Shown: piece by piece, positions 45,310 to 53,873 of the stretch
How the letters are laid out: each line of letters starts with the position of its first letter
Position numbering within the stretch: position 1 is the stretch's first letter
NCBI RefSeq assembly: GCF_021431925.1
Contig: NZ_CP090371.1
Location: 2,294,001 to 2,358,000 of the forward strand
Length of the DNA stretch: 64,000 nt
Reading direction: 5' to 3'
Source of the DNA: Halobaculum sp. CBA1158
Lineage (GTDB): Archaea > Halobacteriota > Halobacteria > Halobacteriales > Haloferacaceae
Position numbers and translations under genes: made by a program
Notes under the pieces: model-generated
Told to the model about the DNA's origin: nothing
The model's database searches: none
The model's input: the letters and a program-made list of their open reading frames with translations, nothing else

Positions 45310-45376
45310 ACCGAACCGGATGCAGTCCCCGCTGACGCCCTCTGATCCGAACCGGATGCAGTCCCCGCTGACGCCC
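45305..45376. repeat. 36-bp tandem repeat, two copies
   Basis: The unit tctgatccgaaccggatgca (first 20 of 36 bases) starts at 45305 and 45341 with one mismatch. The first copy includes the stop codon of the small membrane protein gene. It sits about 90 bases before the cbiX start. Confidence 0.85.
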
Positions 45377-45467
45377 TCCCGCCCTCGAACGGATCGGGAG
45401 GAACCGCCGGCCGCAACGGCCCTCCTCCGTCGAAGGCGATAAGGTCGCTCCGGCCCTCGATTCGATC

Positions 45468-46346
45468 ATGAGCCAGGCGCTGGTTATCGTCGCCCACGGG
45501 TCGCATCTCAACCCCGGGTCGAGCGCGCCCACGTACGAGCACGCGGACACCATCCGCGCGGCCGGCGCGTTCGACGAGGTCCGAACCGGATTCTGGAAGG
45601 AGGAACCGAGTCTCCGGGAAGTGCTGCGCACCTGCGAGGCCGACGAGGTGTACGTCGTCCCGATGTTCATCTCGGAGGGGTACTTCACAGAGCAGGTGAT
45701 CCCGCGAGAGCTCCGACTCGACGAGTGGGACGTGGCCGACTGGGACTCCGACGGGCTCTCTGCGGACGTTGCCACCTACACCGCCGAGGACACCGGCCAG
45801 ACGGTCCACTACTGCGGGCCGGTCGGCACCCACGAGTCGATGACGGACGTGCTGGTGCGCCGTGCCGAGAGCGTCACCGGCGACCCCGACGTGGGCGAGG
45901 GGTTCGGCTTCGCCGTCGTCGGCCACGGCACAGAGCGCAACGAGAACTCCGCGAAGGCCATCGAGTACCACGCCGACCGCGTCCGCGACACGGACCGCTT
46001 CGACGAGGTCCAGGCGCTGTACATGGACGAGGAGCCGGAGGTCGACGACGTGACCGACTACTTCGAAAGCAAGGACGTGGTCGTCGTCCCGCTGTTCATC
46101 TCCGACGGCTTCCACACCCAGGAGGACATTCCCGAGGACATGGGCCTCACCGACGACTACCGGACGGGCTACGACGTGCCCGCCGCGGTCGACGGTCACC
46201 GGATCTGGTACGCCGGGGCGGTCGGCACGGAGTCGCTGATGGCCGACGTGGTGCTGGAGCGGGCGGCAGACGCCGGCGCGGACGTGGGCGCGGCCATCGA
46301 GTCCGTCCGCGAGACGACCCGCGTCGCCCCGGAGGCGGACGACTGA
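45468..46346 (+). CDS. cbiX: CbiX-family sirohydrochlorin cobaltochelatase-like protein
   Basis: The 292-residue protein is a tandem of two CbiX-like halves. Half 1 has VIVAHGSH with His10 and VVPMFISEGYFT. Half 2 has AVVGHGTE with His153 and VVPLFISDGFHT with His216. In the small archaeal enzyme the metal site uses one His from the HGS loop and one from the GxH loop. Here the second His of half 1 is Phe73, so half 2 keeps the complete pair. The enzyme would insert Co2+ (or another metal) into a tetrapyrrole in cobalamin or siroheme synthesis. The next gene starts directly at its stop codon. Confidence 0.88.
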   Translation: MSQALVIVAHGSHLNPGSSAPTYEHADTIRAAGAFDEVRTGFWKEEPSLREVLRTCEADEVYVVPMFISEGYFTEQVIPRELRLDEWDVADWDSDGLSADVATYTAEDTGQTVHYCGPVGTHESMTDVLVRRAESVTGDPDVGEGFGFAVVGHGTERNENSAKAIEYHADRVRDTDRFDEVQALYMDEEPEVDDVTDYFESKDVVVVPLFISDGFHTQEDIPEDMGLTDDYRTGYDVPAAVDGHRIWYAGAVGTESLMADVVLERAADAGADVGAAIESVRETTRVAPEADD

Positions 46347-47681
46347 ATGCTCGCGCGACAGTTCGACGCGCTCCTCGAGGCCGCCGAGAGCGACGGCGGC
46401 GTCGACTTCGACGGGCTACACGTCGCCCGCGGTGACGACGGCGGCTACACCTTCGCGACGCCCGAGCACGAGGCGACAGACCTCTCGGAGTCCGAACTTC
46501 ACGCCCACGCCGACGGGAGCCCGCACGTCACCAACTGGTACTTCTGGGAGCGGGAGGTGCGGCGACACGGCTCCCCCCGTCGGGCGTTCCTCCGGCACGC
46601 GGAGGCGGCCGACGACCACGCGGTCCACGAGCGGTACGACGCGCTCGCGGACGGGATGGTCACCGAGTGGGGCCAACTCCGGATCGAGGCGACCGTCGTC
46701 GACGACGGCGACGGGGGCGAGGTCGCCGGCGACGATGCCCCACTCGACGGCTCCCGTCGCTACGACGTGCGCCACGTCGCCGACGCCGACCACCAGGTCG
46801 AGGAACTGGAGACGTACGACGACCCGCTGGAGGCCCGCGAACTGTCGAAACACGACGACGACGGGATGTACCGCCCGCTGAAGACCGGCGCGAACATGCC
46901 GACCGGGTGGGTGTTCACGGACCTCGATTGGCGCGACGCGGTCGAGACGGTCGAGTTGCTGTACCCCGCGACGGTCGCGAACTGGTACCGCGAGCGCGAG
47001 GGGACCCTCGACATCGACCACTGGACGGACACGACCGACCGCCAGACGGGCATCTACGGGGTCGTCTCCGAACTGCCGCGCGAGGCCGTCGAGTGGGTCG
47101 CCGAGGCCGCCTGCGACGACTCCCAGTGCGTGAAGCGCCGCGAGTGGGAGTACGACGCCGGCGACGAGTTGGCCGCCGACGGCGGCACGGGCGCGTTCCC
47201 GTGCCGGGAGCCGTGCTCGCTGGTGATCGCCGCCGCGCGCAGGTGGACGAAACTCGAGGAGGAGGAACCGCGGGAGTACACGTTCCACCTCACGCCCAGC
47301 GAGAAAGAACAGATCGAGGGGATCGTCGACGCCGTCGCCGACGGCCGCGTCGACGAGATCCGCGAGGCCGACGTGTACGAGGACGCCAACCGCTACCGGA
47401 CGCGATACCTCCGCGCGAAGCTGTTCGACGACGACGGGAACCTCGGCGGCGTCGCGACCGAGCCGGAGACGCACGGTCACGACGACCACGACCACGACGA
47501 CCACGACGGCGACGCTGACCACGACCACGACGGCGACGGCGACCACGACGACCATGACGACCACGACGGCGACGCTGACCACGACCACGACGGCGACGGC
47601 GACCACGACGACCATGACGACCACGACGGCGACGGCGACCACGACGACCACGACCACGACCACGACAGCGACAACGAGTAG
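46347..47681 (+). CDS. DR2241-type Fe-S protein with His/Asp-rich repeat tail
   Basis: The 444-residue protein directly follows cbiX with no gap. Residues 1-370 match the DR2241-type layout found beside cobalamin genes in haloarchaea. Four Cys (256, 261, 286, 290; CDDSQC and CREPC) fit a 4Fe-4S or metal cluster site. Residues 375-444 are a tail of DHDHDGDGDHDDHDDHDGDA repeats with about 19 His, encoded by a 60-bp tandem repeat. Such tails bind Ni2+, Co2+ or Zn2+ and could supply or buffer metal for the chelatase. The exact role of DR2241 proteins is unknown. Confidence 0.85.
   Translation: MLARQFDALLEAAESDGGVDFDGLHVARGDDGGYTFATPEHEATDLSESELHAHADGSPHVTNWYFWEREVRRHGSPRRAFLRHAEAADDHAVHERYDALADGMVTEWGQLRIEATVVDDGDGGEVAGDDAPLDGSRRYDVRHVADADHQVEELETYDDPLEARELSKHDDDGMYRPLKTGANMPTGWVFTDLDWRDAVETVELLYPATVANWYREREGTLDIDHWTDTTDRQTGIYGVVSELPREAVEWVAEAACDDSQCVKRREWEYDAGDELAADGGTGAFPCREPCSLVIAAARRWTKLEEEEPREYTFHLTPSEKEQIEGIVDAVADGRVDEIREADVYEDANRYRTRYLRAKLFDDDGNLGGVATEPETHGHDDHDHDDHDGDADHDHDGDGDHDDHDDHDGDADHDHDGDGDHDDHDDHDGDGDHDDHDHDHDSDNE
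47481..47672. repeat. 60-bp coding tandem repeat in the DR2241-type gene
   Basis: Two nearly identical 60-bp copies cover 47521-47580 and 47581-47640, differing at one position near the end, flanked by partial copies at 47481-47520 and 47641-47672. Each unit encodes 20 residues of His/Asp/Gly. The near identity suggests recent unit duplication. Confidence 0.9.
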
Positions 47682-47753
47682 CCGGGGATCAACCCCGTCG
47701 CCGACGGGTCACGTCGCGCGACCGGAGTCAGCGCCGGCGTCGGCGTCATCGGA

Positions 47754-48374
47754 TCACGCGACGAGCAGGTACAGCGCCGCGGCGACGGCGATCACGACGG
47801 CTCCAGCACCCAGGAGGACGGCGACTCCGTCGAACGTCGCGACGACCACGGCCGCGAGCGCCAGCACGGCAACCACGAGCGCGCCGACCGCGACCGCGCC
47901 AGCGTCGACGCCGCCCTCCGCGACGAGAGGGGAGAGGACCGCTCTCCAGCCCGTCGGGGACCGAGCGTCGGCCCCGCCGTGGGGGTCCCGGGAGCCGCCC
48001 GCCGGCGGCGACGCGAACGACTCGTCGACCGGTACGTCGTCCTCCTCGGGCGGCTCGAGGCGTACCGCGACCTCCGCCGTCTCCGCGCCGTGGCCGGTGA
48101 CGACCTCCAGCACGCCCTCGACGGGCTCGTCGACCGAGGCGACCGACGCCCGAACGGTTCGACTCGCCCCGGCGTCGACGTAGTGGTTCGACTCGGGCAG
48201 CGACGCCGCGGCCGCGAGCGGGCCGTCGAACCGGAGGTGGACGTGGACCGGCTCGCCCTCGTTACGGAGCTCGATCTCGAAGGACCCGTCGACGACGAGG
48301 GAGTCGGGCGCGATCGCCTGATTCAGTCGGTCGCGGTTCAGCGCGACCGCCAGGGTGATCGCCTGTGAGGACAC
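47754..48374 (-). CDS. haloarchaeal-type membrane protein with extracytoplasmic beta domain
   Basis: The 206-residue protein has an N-terminal beta-rich domain of about 110 residues (LVVDGSFEIELRNEGEPVHVHLRF, EVVTGHGAETAEVAVRLEPPEED), a Pro/Gly/Asp linker, and two C-terminal membrane helices (VGALVVAVLALAAVVVATF and VLLGAGAVVIAVAAALYLL). The beta domain resembles a CARDB-like sandwich. There is no signal peptide, so the beta domain might be cytoplasmic. Function unknown. It is convergent with the DR2241-type gene. Confidence 0.75.
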   Translation of the reverse strand: MSSQAITLAVALNRDRLNQAIAPDSLVVDGSFEIELRNEGEPVHVHLRFDGPLAAAASLPESNHYVDAGASRTVRASVASVDEPVEGVLEVVTGHGAETAEVAVRLEPPEEDDVPVDESFASPPAGGSRDPHGGADARSPTGWRAVLSPLVAEGGVDAGAVAVGALVVAVLALAAVVVATFDGVAVLLGAGAVVIAVAAALYLLVA

Positions 48375-48576
48375 ACATCCGACTCTCCCAGCGACGCGAT
48401 AAAAAGGTTCGTTGCGGCCGTACGGCGCTCGGGCGCACAGGAACGGCTACGGCGGTGCGAGCGCGGCGGTCGCGACCACGGCGGCGGGGTCGTCGGTGCT
48501 CGCGGCGGGGTCGTCGGTGACGGCGACCGCAACGACACGTCGCTGGCGACGGCCGGCGACCGGGAACTCCGTGCGA

Positions 48577-48768
48577 CTACTCCCGCATGTCCGGCGGCAG
48601 GAGGTTCGGGATGCCGTCTTCGATGGGGAACGTCTCCCCGCAGTCGGTGCAGGTGAGCGTCCCCTCGAGGATCTCGCCGTCCTCGCCCTCCTCGCGCTCG
48701 GTCACCTCGAGGTCGAGGTCGTGCTTGTCGAGCGGACAGCAGACGATGTCCAACAGGGACTCTTTCAT
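48577..48768 (-). CDS. Trm112-family methyltransferase activator
   Basis: The 63-residue zinc-binding protein MKESLLDIVCCPLDKHDLDLEV...GTLTCTDCGETFPIEDGIPNLLPP has two Cys pairs (CC at 10-11 and CTDC) and the IEDGIPNLLP ending of Trm112/YcaR proteins. Archaeal Trm112 binds and activates several tRNA, rRNA and protein methyltransferases. No methyltransferase gene is adjacent, in keeping with a general partner role. It lies 78 bases downstream of purA on the same strand. Confidence 0.92.
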   Translation of the reverse strand: MKESLLDIVCCPLDKHDLDLEVTEREEGEDGEILEGTLTCTDCGETFPIEDGIPNLLPPDMRE

Positions 48769-48846
48769 TGGCCGAATCGTGGCGCGGGCCGGTCAAAAGC
48801 GTGCGGGTTCGATGCGTCCGGCCGCCGATCGATCGGGACTGGGAAC

Positions 48847-50181
48847 TTACTCCCAGGGGTTCGTCCGGACGACCGTCTGTTCGCGGTCGGGACCGACGCC
48901 GACCGCGTGGACGGGCGTGTCGAGTTGGTCCTCCAGGTACTCCAGGTAGTCGACGGCGGCAGCGGGGAGCGCGTCGAACCCCGCCTCGGCGACGGCGTCG
49001 GCGTCGAACTCGGGCCACGGCTCGAGCTCCCGAAGCACCGGGTCGCACTCGTCCCACCGCTCGGTCGTCGCCGGCAGCGACAGCCGCCGTTCGCCGTCGA
49101 GTTCGTAGGCGTGCCCGACGTTCAGTTCGTCGAGGCCGGCGAGCACGTCGAGGTGGTTGACGGCGATCCCGGTGTAGCCGTTGACGCGGGCGGCGTGCCG
49201 GAGCATCGGCACGTCGAGCCAGCCGATCCGCCGGGGTCGACCCGTGACCGTGCCGAACTCGCCGCCCTTCTCGCGGATGTCGCTCGCGAGCGACTCCTCG
49301 CGGTCGTCGCCGTCGAGTTCGGTCGGCATCGGCCCTTCGCCGACGCGCGAGAGGTACGCCTTCACGACGCCGACGACCTCGCCGCGACCGGTGACGGTCG
49401 GGCCGGTTCCGGAGCCGATGGCCGCTCCGCCGGCGGTCGGGTTCGAGGAGGTGACGTACGGGTAGCTCCCGTGGTCGATGTCGATGAGGGTGCCCTGCGC
49501 GCCCTCGAACATGACGTTCTCGCCCGCGGCGCGGCGCTCGTGGAGGAACTGCGAGCAGTTGACCGTCATCCCCTCCTCGCGGAGGCGTCGACCGAACTCG
49601 GCGTACTCCTCGTGGAGCGCGTCGACGTCGCACTCCTCGCCGGCCTCGAGGCCGTACACGTCCTCGATGACCGCTCGCGTGTACGGGACGACGTACTCGA
49701 GGCGGTCGCGCAGCACCTCGGGGTCGAGCAGGTCGCCGACGCGGATCCCGCGGCGACCGGCCTTGTCCTCGTAGGTCGGCCCGATCCCGCGGCCGGTGGT
49801 GCCGACCTCGAGGCCCGACTCGGAGTCGGCCTTCGCCTCCTCCTCGATCCCGTCGAGCCGCCGGTGGTACGGCATGATGACGTGGGCGCGCTGTGCGACG
49901 CGCACGTCGGGGTCGAGTCCGCGCTCGCGCAGCGTCCCGATCTCGTCGAACAGCGTCCGCGGGTTCACGACGCAGCCGTTGCCGAGGACTCCGATCTTCC
50001 CCCGGACCGCGCCCGAGGGGACGAGCGAGAGGGCGTACTCCTCGCCGCCCTCGACGACGGTGTGGCCGGCGTTGTCGCCGCCCTGATACCGCACGACGAC
50101 GTCGGCGTCCCCGCCCCACAGGTCGACGAGGGCACCCTTACCCTCGTCTCCGAGCTGGGAACCGACGATGGTGACAGTCAT
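48847..50181 (-). CDS. purA: adenylosuccinate synthetase
   Basis: The 444-residue enzyme begins MTVTIVGSQLGDEGKGALVD, with the GDEGKG P-loop, then YQGGDNAGHTV, a GRGIGPTYEDKAGRRGIR phosphate-binding region, FEGAQGTLIDIDHGSYPYVTSSNPTAGG and TGRPRRIGW near the centre. It joins IMP and aspartate using GTP, the first committed step to AMP. The ATG at 50181 matches the family start; the frame upstream to 50337 is not conserved-looking. It is divergent from a winged-helix regulator. Confidence 0.96.
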   Translation of the reverse strand: MTVTIVGSQLGDEGKGALVDLWGGDADVVVRYQGGDNAGHTVVEGGEEYALSLVPSGAVRGKIGVLGNGCVVNPRTLFDEIGTLRERGLDPDVRVAQRAHVIMPYHRRLDGIEEEAKADSESGLEVGTTGRGIGPTYEDKAGRRGIRVGDLLDPEVLRDRLEYVVPYTRAVIEDVYGLEAGEECDVDALHEEYAEFGRRLREEGMTVNCSQFLHERRAAGENVMFEGAQGTLIDIDHGSYPYVTSSNPTAGGAAIGSGTGPTVTGRGEVVGVVKAYLSRVGEGPMPTELDGDDREESLASDIREKGGEFGTVTGRPRRIGWLDVPMLRHAARVNGYTGIAVNHLDVLAGLDELNVGHAYELDGERRLSLPATTERWDECDPVLRELEPWPEFDADAVAEAGFDALPAAAVDYLEYLEDQLDTPVHAVGVGPDREQTVVRTNPWE

Positions 50182-50407
50182 ACCGGACGCCAGTTCCGCG
50201 CCGCCCGGTAAACAGATTACGGTCCGGTCGCGAGAGGATCCCAAGAATGTGGATCGCTCTCGACACACCACAAACTCGATATCCGCGTCCGCGCATTGGT
50301 CGGGGCGGTTCCAGGCGTAAGCGTTAACCACCCCCACGCCGCACTATTGGATCCGATCGCCCGACGACGTGCCGACCGACCCTCCGGTCGGCGATGCGGA
50401 GGAGAAC

Positions 50408-50415
50408 TTTTAAAA
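50408..50415 (+). promoter_or_regulatory. TATA box of the winged-helix gene
   Basis: The sequence ttttaaaa lies 27-34 bases before the ATG at 50442, the spacing of haloarchaeal leaderless promoters. The aggagg at 50415-50420 overlaps it and is too far from the ATG to act as a ribosome binding site. Confidence 0.6.
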
Positions 50416-50441
50416 GGAGGACACACGAGTTAACACGTGCC

Positions 50442-50747
50442 ATGATAGATAGACTGGAGAAGGAGGTCGACATGCTCGAGCGGCACCTCCAAGTCCTCCG
50501 AATGGTCATCGAGAGCGAGCCGATCGGCATCGTCAAGATGTCCAACGAGACGGGCTACCCCCATCACAAGGTCCGGTACTCGCTGCGCGTGCTCGAGGAA
50601 GAGAACCTCATCGAGCCGTCCAGCCAGGGTGCGATCACGACCGAGCGGACCGCGGAGTTCGTCGACGAACTCGACGAGAAGCTCGACGAGATCGTCGACA
50701 AGATCGGCGGCATGCGGATCGAGGACGCGCCCGAACTGGAGAGCTGA
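50442..50747 (+). CDS. winged-helix transcriptional regulator (101 aa)
   Basis: MIDRLEKEVDMLERHLQVLRMVIESEPIGIVKMSNETGYPHHKVRYSLRVLEEENLIEPSSQGAITTE shows a leading coiled-coil helix, a helix-turn-helix (IVKMSNETGYPHHKVRYSLRVLEE) and a wing (LIEPSSQGAITT). A second long helix at the C-terminus (FVDELDEKLDEIVDKIGG) suggests coiled-coil dimerisation. It probably binds DNA. It is divergent from purA across a 260-base intergenic region with an obvious TATA box. Targets unknown. Confidence 0.85.
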   Translation: MIDRLEKEVDMLERHLQVLRMVIESEPIGIVKMSNETGYPHHKVRYSLRVLEEENLIEPSSQGAITTERTAEFVDELDEKLDEIVDKIGGMRIEDAPELES

Positions 50748-50972
50748 TCGGCCCGACCACGTCTCCGATCGATCGACTGCGCGGCTTCGACGCGACGACA
50801 CCTCCCGAACACGCGCTCGCCGGATTCGGCCCCACGGTGGATCGTCGTCGTGAGCGGCTGCGATGCCGGCGGCGGACCGAGTGATCGCGACCGCGAACGG
50901 ACGACGGCGAAGCCGATCGACGGGAGGAAGGTAAACTGACACCGAGTGGGAGATACTCGTCGCGAGCGACGG

Positions 50973-53411
50973 CTACAGCTCCGGGACGTTCACGTGGAAC
51001 TCGCCCTCGCGCGACTCGACGAGACACAGATGGAACCCCCGCTTGCGCGCGAGCCTCACGAAGCTCTTGCGCTTGCCCCGCGAGAGCAGTCCGCCGCCGG
51101 TCGCGTCGGCGGCCGCCTCCAGCGCTCCCGGTTCGAAGAAGGAGGCGGTGACGTAGAAGGCGGCCGCGAGGTGGTCGTCGGCCTCCGCGACCGCGCCGGC
51201 GTCCCCGACGAGGCCGTCGAGCATCGACTCGGTCGTCGCGTCGCGGCCCTCGGTCACGTCGGCGACGACGAGCGGGTCGCCCATGCGGTCGCGCAACACC
51301 ACGTCGAAGGTGCGCTCGTCGGCGTCCGCGGCGGCGTCGCCCTCGATCGAGACGGTCCCGTTCAGCTCCGCGCGGTCGATCTCGGGGATCGCATCGAACA
51401 GGTCGCGCAGCCCCGACTCGTTGCCGGTGGTCTGGATCTCGTACAGCAGGTCGCGGACGACCCACTCGATGAAGCCGTACTCGATCGTGTCCGTCAGGAA
51501 CTCGCGGTACGGGCGGCCGTCGACGGCGGCGTCCTCGCTCTCGAAGTCGGTGTGCAGTTCCAGTCGGAGGTTGTCGTTCACCTCGCTCCGGCGCGCGCCG
51601 CCGGCGTGGGCCGTCTCCAGGGTCGCCTCTCCCTTCGAGTCGTAGCGGATGAACAGGTTCGTGCCGTCGAGCGCGCGGTCGGCGGGCACGGGTCGCCCCG
51701 CCGCGTCGGCGTCGCCCTCGGCGGCTCCCTCCGCCGCCTCCGCGGCCGCGCGGGCCTCCTCGAGTTCCGCCTCGAGGTCGTCGACCCGGTCGGCCAGCCG
51801 GTCGTTCTCCTCCCGGAGTCGTCGGATCTCCTCCTCGGCGGCCTCCAGTTCCGCCCGCGTCTCGGTGACGGCCTCGGCGGCGCGGTCACGGTCCGCACGC
51901 GCCGACGCCAGCTCCTGGCGTACGGCCGCCAGCGACTCCTCGTCGGTCGGCGACTCCGCGGCGTCATCGGCCGTCGGCTCCGCCGACGGCGACGACGAGG
52001 TCGACGCCGAGTTCGCGTCCGCGTCCGCGTCGGCCGACGCGCGCTCGTCTTCCCGGTCGCCTCCGCGGTCGCTCCCGCGGTCGTCGCTCCGATCGGTGCG
52101 CGAGGAGCGGCTGTCGCGACGGTCGCGCTCGCGGGGCGCTCCCGGTTCCGTTCCCCTCTCCGCCTCCGGTCCGCTGTCGGCCGGGGCCGCGGTCCCGGCG
52201 TCCTCGGGGGCCAGCGACGGGATCGACCGCGTCTCGCGCCATTGCGCCTCCGCGGAGAAGGGGTCGCCGTTGGCGTCGGTTTCCTCAGGGGCGGCGGAAA
52301 CGCCGTCCGCGCCGTCGCCGGCGCGGCCCGTCCCCACCTCTGACGCCGACGACGACGCGGCACCGACGCCCGAGTCGCCGGCGTCGTCGCCCGCGCGGTC
52401 TCCGGGGGTCGACGCGTCCTCGTCTGCGGCGCGTGGACCGCCGCGTTCGTCGGCGTCCTCCGGCGATTCGTCCGGGGGCGCGGCGGAGTCGGCGTCGGAC
52501 GCCGATGTCGGCTCCGCGTCGGCGACGGTGCCGTCGACGGGATCGTCCTCCGCGTCGGCGACGGTGCCATCGACGGGATCGTCCTCCGCGACGGAGTCGG
52601 TCTCCGTCCTCGGGTCAGTCTCCGTCGTCGCTTCGGTCTCCGCCGGGGGAACGGAGTCGTCCCCGCCGCCGGAGCCGAAGGTGATACTGTCGTGTGAGGG
52701 ACCGTCAGGCTCGCCCGCACCGCCGTCGTCGGACGCGCCGGTCCCGGCGGGACCGGCGTGTTCGTCGGGCGCATCGTCGGCCTCTCGACCAGCCGCGACG
52801 CCCGCCGCGCCGGCGGTCGACGAGGAGTCCCCGTCGGCGGCGGGACCCGGGTTCGGTTCGGGCTCCGGCTCCGGCAGCTCGACGACCTCGATATCGACGT
52901 CGACGACCTCGTAGATACCGACCTCGTCGTCGGCGGCCTCGAACGCCTCGTCGCCCGTCTTGATCTGCTTCTGTTCGCCGGTGCCGACGAACGCGCACGC
53001 CAGCCGACGGCCGCCGTAGTAGACCGCGTAGTAGTCGCCGGAGAGGACGTTCTCCGACAGCTCGACGTAGCCGGTGAAGCTCCCCGCGGAGAGCTTCGCG
53101 TCGGCCGCCGACAGCGCCGTGTCGTTCGTGTAGTAGCGCGCCTTCGTCTCGCCGCCGGTCTCCCGCATCGCGAACAGCAGCGGGAGCGACGGGTCGGGCG
53201 CGGCGTAGGCCGTGCCGTCGGCGTCCGCGAACGATTCGATCGAGCCGTCGAACACGCCGACGATCCGGCCGTTCAACACGAACAGCCACGCGCGCCCGTC
53301 GGTGACCGCGCCCGTGAACTCGCGCGATGCGAGCTCGCGGAGCCCGTCGATCCCCCCCGAGAGCGGCTCGGACTCCCACCCGGTCACCGTTTCGACTGTT
53401 TCGCCGTCCAT
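50973..53411 (-). CDS. large acidic coiled-coil protein of unknown function (812 aa)
   Basis: From ATG 53411 the protein has four parts. An N-terminal domain (1-about 190) contains FTGAVTDGRAWLFVLNGRIVGVFDG. A long Asp/Glu/Ala/Ser-rich spacer (about 195-485) includes a VDGTVADAE duplication. A canonical coiled coil spans about 489-565 (EIRRLREENDRLADRVDDLEAELEE). A folded C-terminal domain (about 585-812) has GTNLFIRYDSKGEATLETAHAGG and PLVVADVTEGRD. There are no membrane segments. Matching haloarchaeal proteins are, to my knowledge, uncharacterised. It may be a scaffold or regulator. Confidence 0.8.
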   Translation of the reverse strand: MDGETVETVTGWESEPLSGGIDGLRELASREFTGAVTDGRAWLFVLNGRIVGVFDGSIESFADADGTAYAAPDPSLPLLFAMRETGGETKARYYTNDTALSAADAKLSAGSFTGYVELSENVLSGDYYAVYYGGRRLACAFVGTGEQKQIKTGDEAFEAADDEVGIYEVVDVDIEVVELPEPEPEPNPGPAADGDSSSTAGAAGVAAGREADDAPDEHAGPAGTGASDDGGAGEPDGPSHDSITFGSGGGDDSVPPAETEATTETDPRTETDSVAEDDPVDGTVADAEDDPVDGTVADAEPTSASDADSAAPPDESPEDADERGGPRAADEDASTPGDRAGDDAGDSGVGAASSSASEVGTGRAGDGADGVSAAPEETDANGDPFSAEAQWRETRSIPSLAPEDAGTAAPADSGPEAERGTEPGAPRERDRRDSRSSRTDRSDDRGSDRGGDREDERASADADADANSASTSSSPSAEPTADDAAESPTDEESLAAVRQELASARADRDRAAEAVTETRAELEAAEEEIRRLREENDRLADRVDDLEAELEEARAAAEAAEGAAEGDADAAGRPVPADRALDGTNLFIRYDSKGEATLETAHAGGARRSEVNDNLRLELHTDFESEDAAVDGRPYREFLTDTIEYGFIEWVVRDLLYEIQTTGNESGLRDLFDAIPEIDRAELNGTVSIEGDAAADADERTFDVVLRDRMGDPLVVADVTEGRDATTESMLDGLVGDAGAVAEADDHLAAAFYVTASFFEPGALEAAADATGGGLLSRGKRKSFVRLARKRGFHLCLVESREGEFHVNVPEL

Positions 53412-53516
53412 CGGCGGTACATCGCTGCGTCCCACGCAAATACTTTCCGCCACGTCCGACGGTCGTCCGACGAGCGGCGCGTCGAGCGGCGGGAGGCCGC
53501 GACGGCGACCCGTCCG

Positions 53517-53873
53517 TCAGCCGACGAGCGCGTACACGAACAGGAACCCGAAGTACAACAGCACGAGCAGACCCAGCGAGAGGATCCGGAACCGACGGAG
53601 GTCGGCGGTCTCCTCCTCGCGGGCGGCCTCGAACGCCGCCCGCTCGTCGGCTGTGAGGTCGGCGTGGTCCACCCCGAGGTGGAGGTCCCGCTGCCGCCGA
53701 CCGGCGAACGGCCGGCCGCACCGCGGGCAGGCGATCGCCTCGGCGTCCGGCGGCACGTCGTATCGGTCCGCGTCGCCGCCGCGGTCTCCGTCGCCGCCGC
53801 GATCTCCGTCGCGGTCGGCGGTGGCGACGCGGTTGTCATCGGAGTCACGGCCGGGGGTGCCGTCGCGGGTCAT
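53517..53873 (-). CDS. membrane-anchored C2H2 zinc-finger-like protein (118 aa)
   Basis: An Asp/Gly/Arg-rich N-terminus of about 45 residues leads to a single C2H2-type motif, ACPRCGRPFAGRRQRDLHLGVDH (C-x2-C-x12-H-x4-H). A charged helix (LTADERAAFEAAREEET) and one C-terminal membrane helix (LSLGLLVLLYFGFLFVYALV) follow. The zinc finger faces the cytoplasm if the tail is anchored in the usual way. Its start overlaps the stop of the polytopic membrane protein upstream (ATGA), so the two are co-translated. Function unknown; the setting beside coxC is suggestive. Confidence 0.8.
   Translation of the reverse strand: MTRDGTPGRDSDDNRVATADRDGDRGGDGDRGGDADRYDVPPDAEAIACPRCGRPFAGRRQRDLHLGVDHADLTADERAAFEAAREEETADLRRFRILSLGLLVLLYFGFLFVYALVG

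Noticed and set aside
41589-45335. A 3.7-kb plus-strand open frame
   Set aside because: It runs out of frame through the UspA gene and antisense to cysS. Arg/Gly/Val-rich translation shows it is a compositional shadow.
46416-47663. A poly-valine open frame opposite the His-rich repeat
   Set aside because: The Val/Ala runs come from the reverse complement of His/Asp/Gly repeat DNA; the plus strand carries the conserved Cys pairs and is the real gene.
50394-50441. Upstream extension of the winged-helix gene
   Set aside because: The extra codons read MRRRTFKRRTHELTRA and contain the TATA box and purine-rich promoter sequence, so the ATG at 50442 is the start.
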